From a virus, in the IMG/VR virus record IMGVR_UViG_3300025286_000054, positions 1-36,809 of that record: 36,809 nucleotides of DNA; one strand, given 5' to 3'. Within the stretch, counting starts at the first letter, position 1, and each line of letters opens with the position of its first letter. The notes under the pieces are model-generated. The model saw only the letters and a list, made by a program, of their open reading frames with translations, was not told where the DNA came from and searched no databases. Shown piece by piece: positions 9,382 through 16,566 of the stretch. Position numbers and translations under genes: made by a program.

Positions 9382-10245
9382 ATGGCACAGACAGCAACGA
9401 CGGGCAATCTGGAAAATGCCCAGAGGATCATTATCGCATCGGCGCGATATACAGAGGAGCATAACGCTCCAGCTATGGCACTTGCGGAGCAGTTCATTCT
9501 GCCCAAGGGTTCCAAGCAGGTGACTGTTCCCAAGGTAGGGCAAATGAGTATGTCCGACCTGGTTGACGGTCAGGACATTGTGGATGAGGAAGATATCGGG
9601 ATGACCACGGTAGACCTCACGGCATCAGAGGTGGGAGCCAAGATCATCATCACCGATAAGTTGGCGCGACAGAGTTCTGAGAACGTGTTCAGCATCATAG
9701 GTCGTCAGCTTGGCGACGGCATGGCACGGAAGAAGGACACCGACATGACGGCGCTTTACTCTGGTTTCAGCACCGACATTGGGGCTGCGGGCCGGCCCAT
9801 GAGCCTCGCCAACGTGTCTGCAACCGTTGCCTATGCCAAGGGCAACAAGTTCGGGTCACAGGTCTACATCGTCCAGCACCCGTTTGCGGTGTGGGATGTT
9901 GCGAACACAGCAGTGACGGCATCTAGTACCTACCCTGTGCCACACGGATGGTCAGAGGACCTGCTGGGGAACTTCTTCAGCGGACTCCGCCCCATCAACG
10001 GGGTGCCGATCTTTGAGGACGGCAATATCAGCATCGACTCCAGCGACGACGCTGTTGGTGTCTGCTGCGACAAGACGGCCCTTGCCGTACTGAAGAGCGT
10101 AGAGACCCGGACAGAGCGCCAGAGGGATGCTTCCCTCCGGGCCTTTGAGGTCGTTATGACCTCTGATTACGGCGTCTTTGAGCTGGATGATAGCAAGGGT
10201 GTCGCCCTCACGTTGGACGCAGGTACGCCCGCAACCTCTTCCTAA
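9382..10245 (+). CDS. Major capsid protein, HK97-fold type, 287 aa
   Basis: The start is marked by GGAGGTTAAGA before ATG. The product has the look of a short HK97-fold capsid protein: a brief N-terminal arm, a P-domain-like stretch (KQVTVPKVGQMSMSDL), a long spine helix (ENVFSIIGRQLGDGMARKKD, residues ~98-118), then the A-domain segment with HPFAVWDV and a central strand near FEDGNISI. It would form the icosahedral shell, assembling on the scaffold encoded just upstream. The gene appears richer in G+C with more C-ending codons than its neighbours, as expected for a highly expressed gene. Confidence 0.9.
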   Translation: MAQTATTGNLENAQRIIIASARYTEEHNAPAMALAEQFILPKGSKQVTVPKVGQMSMSDLVDGQDIVDEEDIGMTTVDLTASEVGAKIIITDKLARQSSENVFSIIGRQLGDGMARKKDTDMTALYSGFSTDIGAAGRPMSLANVSATVAYAKGNKFGSQVYIVQHPFAVWDVANTAVTASSTYPVPHGWSEDLLGNFFSGLRPINGVPIFEDGNISIDSSDDAVGVCCDKTALAVLKSVETRTERQRDASLRAFEVVMTSDYGVFELDDSKGVALTLDAGTPATSS

Positions 10246-10260
10246 GTAGAGGAGTAGGAA

Positions 10261-10638
10261 ATGGCAATAACAACTAAGGAACGCACTGAGTTGAGACAGG
10301 ACTTGGTAGGCCAGGGCTACCACTGGGATTACATTGATGAGTGGCAGCCCAAGGTGTCTCTGTATAGACACCGTGCGATGATATCCCCAAGCGGGGACCT
10401 GGTTAGTGATGTCGGGACAAAGCTAGACAACCTTCTCGGCAATCCAGACTATGTGAGCCGCAAAGCGAGGCAGGGGTTATACCCCTGGCCTCCCGGGGAT
10501 ATATGCACATGCCGGTGGTGTGCAGAGAGGAAGCCTGAGCCTTCATCCGTAGCGCCTTCCGTAGAGAAGGTGGTGGAAGAGGACAGGTCGCCCAGAAGAG
10601 GGAAAAGGCGAATAGGGCCTTTCTCCCAGCAGAGTTAG
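10261..10638 (+). CDS. Hypothetical protein with CxC-x2-C motif, 125 aa
   Basis: ATG is preceded by GAGGAGTAGGAA. The first ~60 residues include aromatic and charged segments (GYHWDYIDEW). Residues ~82-92 hold CTCRWCAERK, a three-cysteine cluster that could bind metal with a distant ligand. The C-terminal ~35 residues are basic and serine-rich, probably disordered. It lies directly after the major capsid gene, where small head-completion or decoration proteins are common, but I do not recognise the family. Confidence 0.7.
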   Translation: MAITTKERTELRQDLVGQGYHWDYIDEWQPKVSLYRHRAMISPSGDLVSDVGTKLDNLLGNPDYVSRKARQGLYPWPPGDICTCRWCAERKPEPSSVAPSVEKVVEEDRSPRRGKRRIGPFSQQS

Positions 10639-10648
10639 GTGTAACGAT

Positions 10649-10680
10649 TGGCCGTGCCTAGCGTAAAATCATAACGGCCA
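10649..10680. other. Inverted repeat in the gap after the post-capsid gene
   Basis: TGGCCGT (10649-10655) and ACGGCCA (10674-10680) are exact inverted repeats separated by 18 bases. A second short one, CGGG...CCCG, follows at about 10684-10700. They lie in the 81-bp gap between the 125-aa and 248-aa genes. No T-tract follows, so this may be a weak terminator or an mRNA-processing or stability structure rather than a classic intrinsic terminator. Confidence 0.4.
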
Positions 10681-10719
10681 TTCGCGGGACTTAGAGCCCG
10701 TTAAGTAAAGGAGAACGAA

Positions 10720-11466
10720 ATGGCATTTCCAGACTTTGTAACAGGAATGGCAGGATGGGAAAAGGTGGTTACCTCGGCGCAAAAGCACCCCCTTGGCACC
10801 CAAATGGTGATAAGGGACAGGTTGTTCAGGTATGTAGAGAACGCTGGAACAGAGATTGGCGAAGGTCTTTTGGTATCCCAGAAGACTGGTGTTGCCAACC
10901 ATGATGATGACCTTGCTGTGGCATCTACGGCTGCTGCTGGGGCTACAAGTGTTTCCATAACTCTTGGAGGCACTGCGGCTGAAAAGAATCTGTACAAAGA
11001 TGGCTATATCTTTAACAACACGGCTGCTGGGACTGCGGCTCTGATGTATAGGGTTGCCTCACATGCCTTAATAGCTTCTGGTGGCACAGGAACTATCTAC
11101 CTTGATGAGCCAGATGGGCTTGTTAACGCATGGACGGCTGGCACAGACGTTGTGGGTTTGATACCTAGTCCGTGGAAAGATGTGGTTGTGTACCCAACAA
11201 CGGCTACTGGATATGCCGTCGGAGTAAGTTGCAACACAATAACAGCAAGCTACTATGGCTGGATTCAGACCCGTGGGCCATGCCTTGCAATGATCGACGC
11301 TGCGGCTACTACAGCGGTGGGGACTGCGCTTATGGCTCCCACAAACCATGTAGGTCAGATGGAACTTCTGACATTTGAGAATGAGGACTATCCGGTATTA
11401 GCTACGACAGGCTCCCTTGCTGCCGTAGACAATGAGTGGGCGGTAGTGTTTCTGCGTATCGAGTAG
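10720..11466 (+). CDS. Phage head-associated protein of a capsid-linked family, 248 aa
   Basis: The start is well marked by AAAGGAGAACGAA. The sequence is Ala/Thr/Gly-rich and strand-like, with landmarks PDFVTGMAGWEKVVTSA at the N-terminus, VVVYPTTATGYAVGV near residue 150, ITASYYGWIQTRGPC near 175, and a terminal VVFLRIE. The pattern recalls a family I have met beside capsid genes of environmental phages, always without a tested function. Beta-rich composition, likely high expression and location suggest a capsid decoration or minor head protein; this is inference. Confidence 0.75.
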   Translation: MAFPDFVTGMAGWEKVVTSAQKHPLGTQMVIRDRLFRYVENAGTEIGEGLLVSQKTGVANHDDDLAVASTAAAGATSVSITLGGTAAEKNLYKDGYIFNNTAAGTAALMYRVASHALIASGGTGTIYLDEPDGLVNAWTAGTDVVGLIPSPWKDVVVYPTTATGYAVGVSCNTITASYYGWIQTRGPCLAMIDAAATTAVGTALMAPTNHVGQMELLTFENEDYPVLATTGSLAAVDNEWAVVFLRIE

Positions 11467-11471
11467 TAAAT

Positions 11472-11831
11472 ATGGCAACTGAGTTGTGGACTCCGGCGGG
11501 GACTACCTATAATGGAGTAACCCCCGCCGGTAGGAATATGGAAACGGGCGGCCGTATAGTGTCCCACCAGGTACGGGTGGAGGCTAAGGACTGCTTTGGT
11601 AAGGTGCATAAGCAGCTTATCCGCGTGCTTGCTGATGACAATACGTCGCAGGCAGAGATAGAAGACATGATGGGCTACGCTACGGAGAACTTCGTGGCTG
11701 AGGTGCGTAAAAAGTATACCAAGCGCCCTCCCACAGAGGATGAACGTAAGCAGATAGGCCGTTCTCTGAATGAGTTTCTGAAGCACCGAACAAAGCGTAG
11801 GGCGAGCTCGTCCAATAAGTTGTATTTTTAA
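11472..11831 (+). CDS. Hypothetical protein, 119 aa
   Basis: I chose the ATG at 11472, six bases after the previous stop. The frame is open up to an ATG at 11436, but that would overlap the upstream gene by 31 bases; neither start has a strong ribosome binding site. The product has a short strand-like N-terminus, a central VEAKDCFGKVHKQLIRVLADD segment and a helical, very basic C-terminus (KHRTKRRASSSNK). The basic tail could contact DNA or RNA. No family is recognised; context is head genes. Confidence 0.65.
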   Translation: MATELWTPAGTTYNGVTPAGRNMETGGRIVSHQVRVEAKDCFGKVHKQLIRVLADDNTSQAEIEDMMGYATENFVAEVRKKYTKRPPTEDERKQIGRSLNEFLKHRTKRRASSSNKLYF

Positions 11832-11841
11832 GGAAGAGGAA

Positions 11842-12039
11842 ATGGAACAACAGACAGATATACCTATAAGCGTTATAACTGATGATATCCAAGCCGTTTT
11901 GCGGTCTAATCCTTTAATGGCTGTTCAGGTCCAGAACCAGGCGCTGATGCGTAGGGTTAAAGAGATGGATAATGAGATAGCCAGGTTGACCACGGAGCTT
12001 GAGAAAGCGCAGAACGGCAAGTCTGCGAAGGGGGGTTAG
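11842..12039 (+). CDS. Small coiled-coil protein, 65 aa
   Basis: ATG is preceded by AAGGAAGAGGAA. After a short polar head the protein is one predicted helix with heptad-like spacing (residues ~30-57, MRRVKEMDNEIARLTTELEKA), then a Lys/Gly tail. It is probably a dimer or trimer. Small coiled-coil proteins in capsid clusters can be head-assembly helpers, but nothing here fixes a role. Confidence 0.65.
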   Translation: MEQQTDIPISVITDDIQAVLRSNPLMAVQVQNQALMRRVKEMDNEIARLTTELEKAQNGKSAKGG

Positions 12040-12041
12040 CC

Positions 12042-12164
12042 ATGCCAACTGTTAAGGGCAAGAAATTCCCTTACACGGCGGCAGGGACTGCCGCTGCCAA
12101 GCGTTATTCTAAACAAACAGGCAAAAAGATGACCCAGAAGAAAAAGAAAAAGGGAGGGTATTAA
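12042..12164 (+). CDS. Very basic 40-aa phage protein
   Basis: This short gene starts at ATG 12042, with AAGGGGGG upstream and only two bases after the previous stop. The protein begins MPTVKGKKFPYTAAGTAAAK and ends in a lysine cluster (QKKKKKGGY); about one third of its residues are Lys or Arg. Small proteins with a similar opening (M-x2-V-x-G-K-x-[FY]-x-Y-T) and lysine-rich tail occur in structural clusters of many phages, with no established function. DNA binding or packaging aid is a guess. Codon structure, position and spacing make it very likely to be real. Confidence 0.75.
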   Translation: MPTVKGKKFPYTAAGTAAAKRYSKQTGKKMTQKKKKKGGY

Positions 12165-12167
12165 ATC

Positions 12168-12608
12168 ATGGTAATGATGCCACCTGGCGGAATAAGACCG
12201 CCTGGACCTCCTCCTGGGCCCCCTGGCCCTCCGGGACCTGGCGGACCGGGTGGGCCGGGAGCAGACCCTGTTTTTGCAGCGGCACTTAAAATGGTCATGC
12301 CTACTCTCCAGAGTATTATGGCGACGCTCACCCCACAGGAGGCTCAACGAGTCTTGGCTGGTGGGCCTGGTGGCCCTGGTGGGCCTGGGAGGCCAGGGCC
12401 TGGTGGGCCGGGGCCGATGCAACGCCCAATGCGGGGTCCTGGGCCTATGCCCGGACGAGCAGCCCCGGGTGGGCCACCAAGGCCAGTGCGGGGAGCTATG
12501 CCCAGGCCGGCGGCTCCTGTACGAGGTGCGGCCCCAGCGAGAAGGAGAAGGGCTGCGGCCCCTGCGCGTGCTCCGGCACGACGGGCTGCCCCAGCTCGTC
12601 GGCGCTAA
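12168..12608 (+). CDS. Collagen-like Gly-Pro-rich protein with arginine-rich tail, 146 aa
   Basis: ATG follows GGGAGGGTATTAAATC. Residues ~7-32 and ~65-105 are collagen-like Gly-Pro-x tracts (PPGPPPGPPGPPGPGGPGG). Between them is a short helix (residues ~35-62, ALKMVMPTLQSIMATLTPQE). The last ~40 residues are Ala/Pro/Arg repeats ending ARRR. Phage collagen-like segments are known from tail fibres and other virion proteins, where they can trimerise. This one is a stand-alone head-region gene with a polycationic end, so it may bind DNA or decorate the capsid. Composition resembles the portal tail (bases 2-163), which is curious. Confidence 0.75.
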   Translation: MVMMPPGGIRPPGPPPGPPGPPGPGGPGGPGADPVFAAALKMVMPTLQSIMATLTPQEAQRVLAGGPGGPGGPGRPGPGGPGPMQRPMRGPGPMPGRAAPGGPPRPVRGAMPRPAAPVRGAAPARRRRAAAPARAPARRAAPARRR

Positions 12609-12631
12609 ACTGCAATTTATGAGGGACGAAC

Positions 12632-13897
12632 ATGCCAGCAATACAGGGGCGGACGCGTAAGCAATTACGACAGGACATAGGCCATGCCCTCGGTGCAATC
12701 TATGTGTCTGCTGCCTCAAGCAGCGGCAGCACCACAACACTACTGGATAACACCCTTGTCCTTGGCGGCGCAGATACCCAGATAGGGAAGTGGATACGGT
12801 TCACAAGCGGAAGCAATGATGGGGATACTCGCCGTGTCGCTGATTCCTCTATATCCAGCAACATCACGACCCACACATTCGCACCGGCAGCTACATCTGC
12901 CACGGCCTCTGAGTCATATGAGTTATGGGATGATGCCTACAGCCCAGACACTATTGATGAATTCATCAACCAGGCCATTCAGGGGGCAACCGGGTGGGTC
13001 TATGACCCCATAGAGAACATTGAGTTGCATGGAGATGGGAAGCAGGCACGGTTTGATATCCCGTCAAACATCTCCATGATCTCCAAGCTGGAGTACCGCC
13101 ACAAGGTGAGTTCCACACGGATTCATGCTGCTGGAGCTACCTTTGACGAGACGACTGACGGCGACTTCACCCAGTCACTGGACACCAAGGACAAGAAACA
13201 GGGGTCTCAGTCCCTGAAGATGGTCATAGCCTCTGGTGCTTCTGCTGGAGACTTTGTGACGGATAGTATTACCAGCAAGGATATCTCAGGGTATGACACG
13301 GTTGAGATGTGGGTCAAAAGCACCGTAGCGACAAGTGCAGGCAACCTAAAGCTGCTCCTTGATGATACGGCTTCTTGTGCCAGCCCCCTCGAAACGCTCA
13401 GCATCCCTGCCCTATCGGCAGATACCTGGACATTCGTGAGGATGTCCCTCGCAAACCCAGAGACAGACACAGCAATCATATCTGTGGGCTTAGAATACGA
13501 TGCTGATATCGGAGCCGTTACGGTGTGGATAGATGATATCGTAGCCGTAGCGAACGATACCGCTGAATGGACAACGCTGGACCGTCGCTACTGGAAGATA
13601 GACAAGGAGGCCCGTGACCTCATCCTTGTCCGTGATGGGCAATGTGTAGTTGGGAATACCTTAATAAAGATTACTGGAGGCGACAAGCCTGCGCTGCTAA
13701 CATCTGACTCAACGGCCACTGAGATTGACGAGGATTACATCATAGCCGGTGCGGTCAATCTGGCTCTACTATCGACTTCTGGTGGCCCATCCACCGATCC
13801 TGATGCCAAGAGGCAACTCAGTGCCTACTGGGCGCAGCAAGCCGAGAGGGCTCGTAGGGCATTCCCGATGCTTGTTAATGTCAGGTCGGTTGACTGA
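12632..13897 (+). CDS. Head-to-tail adaptor-like protein with inserted jelly-roll domain, 421 aa
   Basis: ATG lies after GAGGGACGAAC. Residues ~1-145 start with a helix (TRKQLRQDIGHALGAIYV) and strand-rich region, then a helical stretch (DTIDEFINQAIQGATGW) typical of adaptor-like connector proteins. Residues ~150-310 resemble a carbohydrate-binding-type jelly roll (DTKDKKQGSQSLKMVI, DTVEMWVKS, DTWTFVRMSL, VTVWIDDIVAV). The last ~100 residues return to a strand/helix region ending in a charged helix. Adaptors sit under the portal and start the tail; order before the beta-propeller gene supports this. The domain insertion is read from strand pattern and is moderately secure. The stop overlaps the next ATG by one base. 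Confidence 0.65.
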   Translation: MPAIQGRTRKQLRQDIGHALGAIYVSAASSSGSTTTLLDNTLVLGGADTQIGKWIRFTSGSNDGDTRRVADSSISSNITTHTFAPAATSATASESYELWDDAYSPDTIDEFINQAIQGATGWVYDPIENIELHGDGKQARFDIPSNISMISKLEYRHKVSSTRIHAAGATFDETTDGDFTQSLDTKDKKQGSQSLKMVIASGASAGDFVTDSITSKDISGYDTVEMWVKSTVATSAGNLKLLLDDTASCASPLETLSIPALSADTWTFVRMSLANPETDTAIISVGLEYDADIGAVTVWIDDIVAVANDTAEWTTLDRRYWKIDKEARDLILVRDGQCVVGNTLIKITGGDKPALLTSDSTATEIDEDYIIAGAVNLALLSTSGGPSTDPDAKRQLSAYWAQQAERARRAFPMLVNVRSVD

Positions 13898-15852
13898 TGG
13901 CGAATTCGGTTGTTGAGGCCAATGAAGTCTTCCTCAACGGAGTGTACTACCCCACTACCCGCCCGGTAAGATCCACGCTGGCATCTATTTACCCAGCCAA
14001 GGTAGTCATTGGTGATACCACAAAGGACTCCAACCTTCGGTCATCCATCATTGCCTGGTCTGACTGGCGTGGCGGCATCGGTGTCAACCGCATGGAGGGT
14101 GCTGGAGAGGCCAACAGGGCGTGGTACAGTACCTGCCAACTGCGATATAAGAATCACCTTGTTCTGCCTGGGCTAGCCACTGAGTCCGCCAGCCCCACCC
14201 ATAGCCTCACAGATGCTACGATAGGGGCTATCAACACGCTTTCTGATGAGGTCTATGCCTTCTGGAACGGCTCGGTATCGGAGAGTCCGAAGCTCTTCAA
14301 GTACAACAATACTGGTGACAGTTGGGGTTCTGCACTAACCCAGAGTGCCACCGACCAGGTAACAGACAGTGTTGTGTTCACAGACTCAGAAGGCACAACG
14401 TACCTGGTATTTGCCCACTATGATACCAATGGGAGCGGGTATACCTACTCCTCAGACGGCTCTAGTTGGACTACTGATACCACAGACACAAAGTTTGTGA
14501 CTGTTTGGGACGAACGTTTGTGGGGAATATCACACAGTGGGCAACTCTGGTATGCCAGGGGTAGCTCTTCCTCTATTAACACTGAGGTGAATGACGCTGT
14601 TCTGCCGTTGCCTGATGGGTCTATTACAAAGCTCTTCGTAGCCAGGAATGCGGCCGGGATACCTATCATCTACGCCTCAACTACACAGGGTTTGTTCGCC
14701 CATAACGCGGACAACGCCATGTGGGAGGCAACCCAGATGGACTTCCCTATCCACCCGGACAATGGCAAGGGCACGGTGCGGTGGCGCGACTCAGTGTACA
14801 TCCCTAGTGGAAATGGAATCTACCGGTACATCAATGGGAACAACGCAGCGGTTATCACGGTAGTGGGTCCCGATAGGGATGACGGCCTGCCTTCTGACAA
14901 GCGTGGTGCTATTCGCCATATGGCAGGGTCCCACAATGAGTTGCTTGTAGGTATTGATGCCAGCGCAGCTCCTAGCACTATCTCATCGACATCAATACCC
15001 TATCAGTGGGTAAGCCACCAAGGTTCGTCAGTCATACCTCCAGACACAGGATTTAGTACTATCCTGGGCTATAACGACATGGGATGGGAGACAAAGTGGC
15101 AGTCGGCCACATCAGGCAAGGGCTTTGACTCCATCCATGTCTCTGATGCCTACTCCAAGTACCGTGCCTGGTGGGGGCATAACAACATCGTTCATTTTAT
15201 GGATCTCCCCAAAGATATTATCAACCCATCAGAGGTATCTGAGTTTGCGTATGCCTTACAGGGAATCCACGAGACACCGTGGTTCAATGCGGGGCAGAGT
15301 GAAGTTGACAAGCTGGCGCTCAGCTTACGCATTGAGGCGCAAGACCTCACCTCTACCGAGAAGATCAAGGTGGAGTACGCCACGGACTACTCTGAGTCTT
15401 ACACCACAGCCGTGGGTACGCTGGACTCCACTGAGATGGGGGCAGCTTCAGGAACCTACACCTATACATTTGGCAGTAGCTACGGCACGGCGTTCAGGAG
15501 CATCAAGTTCAAGCTGACGTTGGATCGCTCTACAGCCACAACGACAGGACTTGAGAAGTTTGAGACACCAGATGTGGTATCCCTTACCTTGGAGTACCGC
15601 AAGAAGATTGCAGCCAAGTGGGGCCACACGGTGGAAGTTGACCTAAACAATGAGTACAAGGGCAATGTGCCAAAGGACCTCCGTTCTAACCTGATTAGCG
15701 CCATTGAGAGTACGACGTTGGTTGAGTTCACCTTCCGGGATGACAGTGGGGGCACGAGGAATTATTATGTTGATGTCGTTGCGGCGCAGGGTATGGAATT
15801 TACGGGTTATGATGAACGTGGGTCTACTACAATACAGGTTGTGGAGCCATAG
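13897..15852 (+). CDS. Beta-propeller tail protein, nozzle-like, 651 aa
   Basis: ATG overlaps the previous stop (CTGATG), indicating coupling. From residue ~10 to ~430 the protein has repeated short strands with aromatic and Ser/Gly turns (VYAFWNGSV, TTYLVFAHYD, ERLWGISHSGQLWYA, SVYIPSGNGIYRYING, NELLVGIDAS), the look of a six- or seven-bladed propeller. The remaining ~220 residues are a beta-sandwich-like region (KIKVEYATDYSES, LTLEYRKKIAAKW). Propellers of this size form the tail nozzle in T7- and P22-like phages, attached to the adaptor encoded just upstream. The role is inferred from fold and order. Confidence 0.65.
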   Translation: MANSVVEANEVFLNGVYYPTTRPVRSTLASIYPAKVVIGDTTKDSNLRSSIIAWSDWRGGIGVNRMEGAGEANRAWYSTCQLRYKNHLVLPGLATESASPTHSLTDATIGAINTLSDEVYAFWNGSVSESPKLFKYNNTGDSWGSALTQSATDQVTDSVVFTDSEGTTYLVFAHYDTNGSGYTYSSDGSSWTTDTTDTKFVTVWDERLWGISHSGQLWYARGSSSSINTEVNDAVLPLPDGSITKLFVARNAAGIPIIYASTTQGLFAHNADNAMWEATQMDFPIHPDNGKGTVRWRDSVYIPSGNGIYRYINGNNAAVITVVGPDRDDGLPSDKRGAIRHMAGSHNELLVGIDASAAPSTISSTSIPYQWVSHQGSSVIPPDTGFSTILGYNDMGWETKWQSATSGKGFDSIHVSDAYSKYRAWWGHNNIVHFMDLPKDIINPSEVSEFAYALQGIHETPWFNAGQSEVDKLALSLRIEAQDLTSTEKIKVEYATDYSESYTTAVGTLDSTEMGAASGTYTYTFGSSYGTAFRSIKFKLTLDRSTATTTGLEKFETPDVVSLTLEYRKKIAAKWGHTVEVDLNNEYKGNVPKDLRSNLISAIESTTLVEFTFRDDSGGTRNYYVDVVAAQGMEFTGYDERGSTTIQVVEP

Positions 15853-15861
15853 GAGAAGGAA

Positions 15862-16155
15862 ATGAGACTGGATGCAGGAGTGGTAACGGTCACGTCAGCA
15901 GGCACAGCGGTGCAGGCCAACAACGTAACGAACAGGGTTAAGCACGCTAAGTTCAAGGCACTGGCTGGGAACTCAGGGCTGGCCTATGTTGGGGTATCTG
16001 ATGTTTCAGCCTCGTTGGGATATGAGTTAAGTGCCGGCAACGAGATCGAGTTCAACTTTGGGGAGTTTGGCGGCACTGTTCCAGCGAGTGTGTTTTATGC
16101 AGATGCTGCCACCAACAGCGATAAGGTGTGCTGGACGATGATCCTAGAGGGCTGA
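15862..16155 (+). CDS. Small beta-rich virion protein, 97 aa
   Basis: ATG is preceded by AGGAGAAGGAA. The protein is nearly all strands (VVTVTSAGTAVQ, NSGLAYVGVSDVSAS, EIEFNFGEFGGTVPASVFYADA) with a compact sandwich-like pattern, and no signal peptide. Similar short proteins of the form 'GLAYVGxSDV...GYEL' are frequent beside tail genes in environmental phages. It is likely a tail or head accessory protein; function is unknown. Confidence 0.7.
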   Translation: MRLDAGVVTVTSAGTAVQANNVTNRVKHAKFKALAGNSGLAYVGVSDVSASLGYELSAGNEIEFNFGEFGGTVPASVFYADAATNSDKVCWTMILEG

Positions 16156-16170
16156 TATGGCAGGCAATAG

Positions 16171-16566
16171 GTGACAACGCAGGCACAAGTACAGATTCCT
16201 AGCAACTGGCCTGGTTCTATACCTGAGTATGTTGCCTATCAGACGTTCATTGAGCTTGGCCGTAGGCCGGGAGAGGATTTCACCTACCAGTCTCCGCTCA
16301 TGGGCGGGCGTATGGATAAGGGCGGAATCATCTTGGACTTCTTGTTCACTAACCCGCCAGATTTGGCAGTAAATGTCCAGGGTGTATACTACCACTATGA
16401 GTTTGGTGTGGAGGCAAAGGCTAGGGACATCATGGCGCGAGCAAGTTTAGCGGGACAGAACCTGACGCTAGTGTTCATTGATGATGATGATTTAATGTCA
16501 GATCCCACATATTACTGCCGAGAGGCTCTTAACTACCGAGATCATTCCCGACTAGGAGGGGGCTGA
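16171..16566 (+). CDS. Vsr/DUF559-like endonuclease-fold protein lacking a key acidic residue, 131 aa
   Basis: The frame opens at GTG 16171; no in-frame ATG precedes it. A five-codon ORF (ATG 16157, stop overlapping the GTG) lies just upstream. The product follows the order of very-short-patch-repair/DUF559 nucleases: Q40, G-x-I-x-LDF (D56), hydrophobic strand then G71 and YYHY, D86-x3-R90-x2-L-x-G, and a final strand FIDDDDL. The expected Glu of the strand normally written [IV]-E-[VI]-[DE]-G reads N68-V-Q-G here, so cleavage activity is doubtful. It sits between the tail-propeller and fibre genes, where it may be a structural or DNA-binding derivative. The stop overlaps the tail-fibre ATG by one base. 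Confidence 0.6.
   Translation: MTTQAQVQIPSNWPGSIPEYVAYQTFIELGRRPGEDFTYQSPLMGGRMDKGGIILDFLFTNPPDLAVNVQGVYYHYEFGVEAKARDIMARASLAGQNLTLVFIDDDDLMSDPTYYCREALNYRDHSRLGGG

Noticed and set aside
12036-12740. A 234-codon minus-strand frame
   Set aside because: It spans several rightward genes and arises from the high-GC collagen-like gene; the product is Arg/Ser/Pro low complexity.
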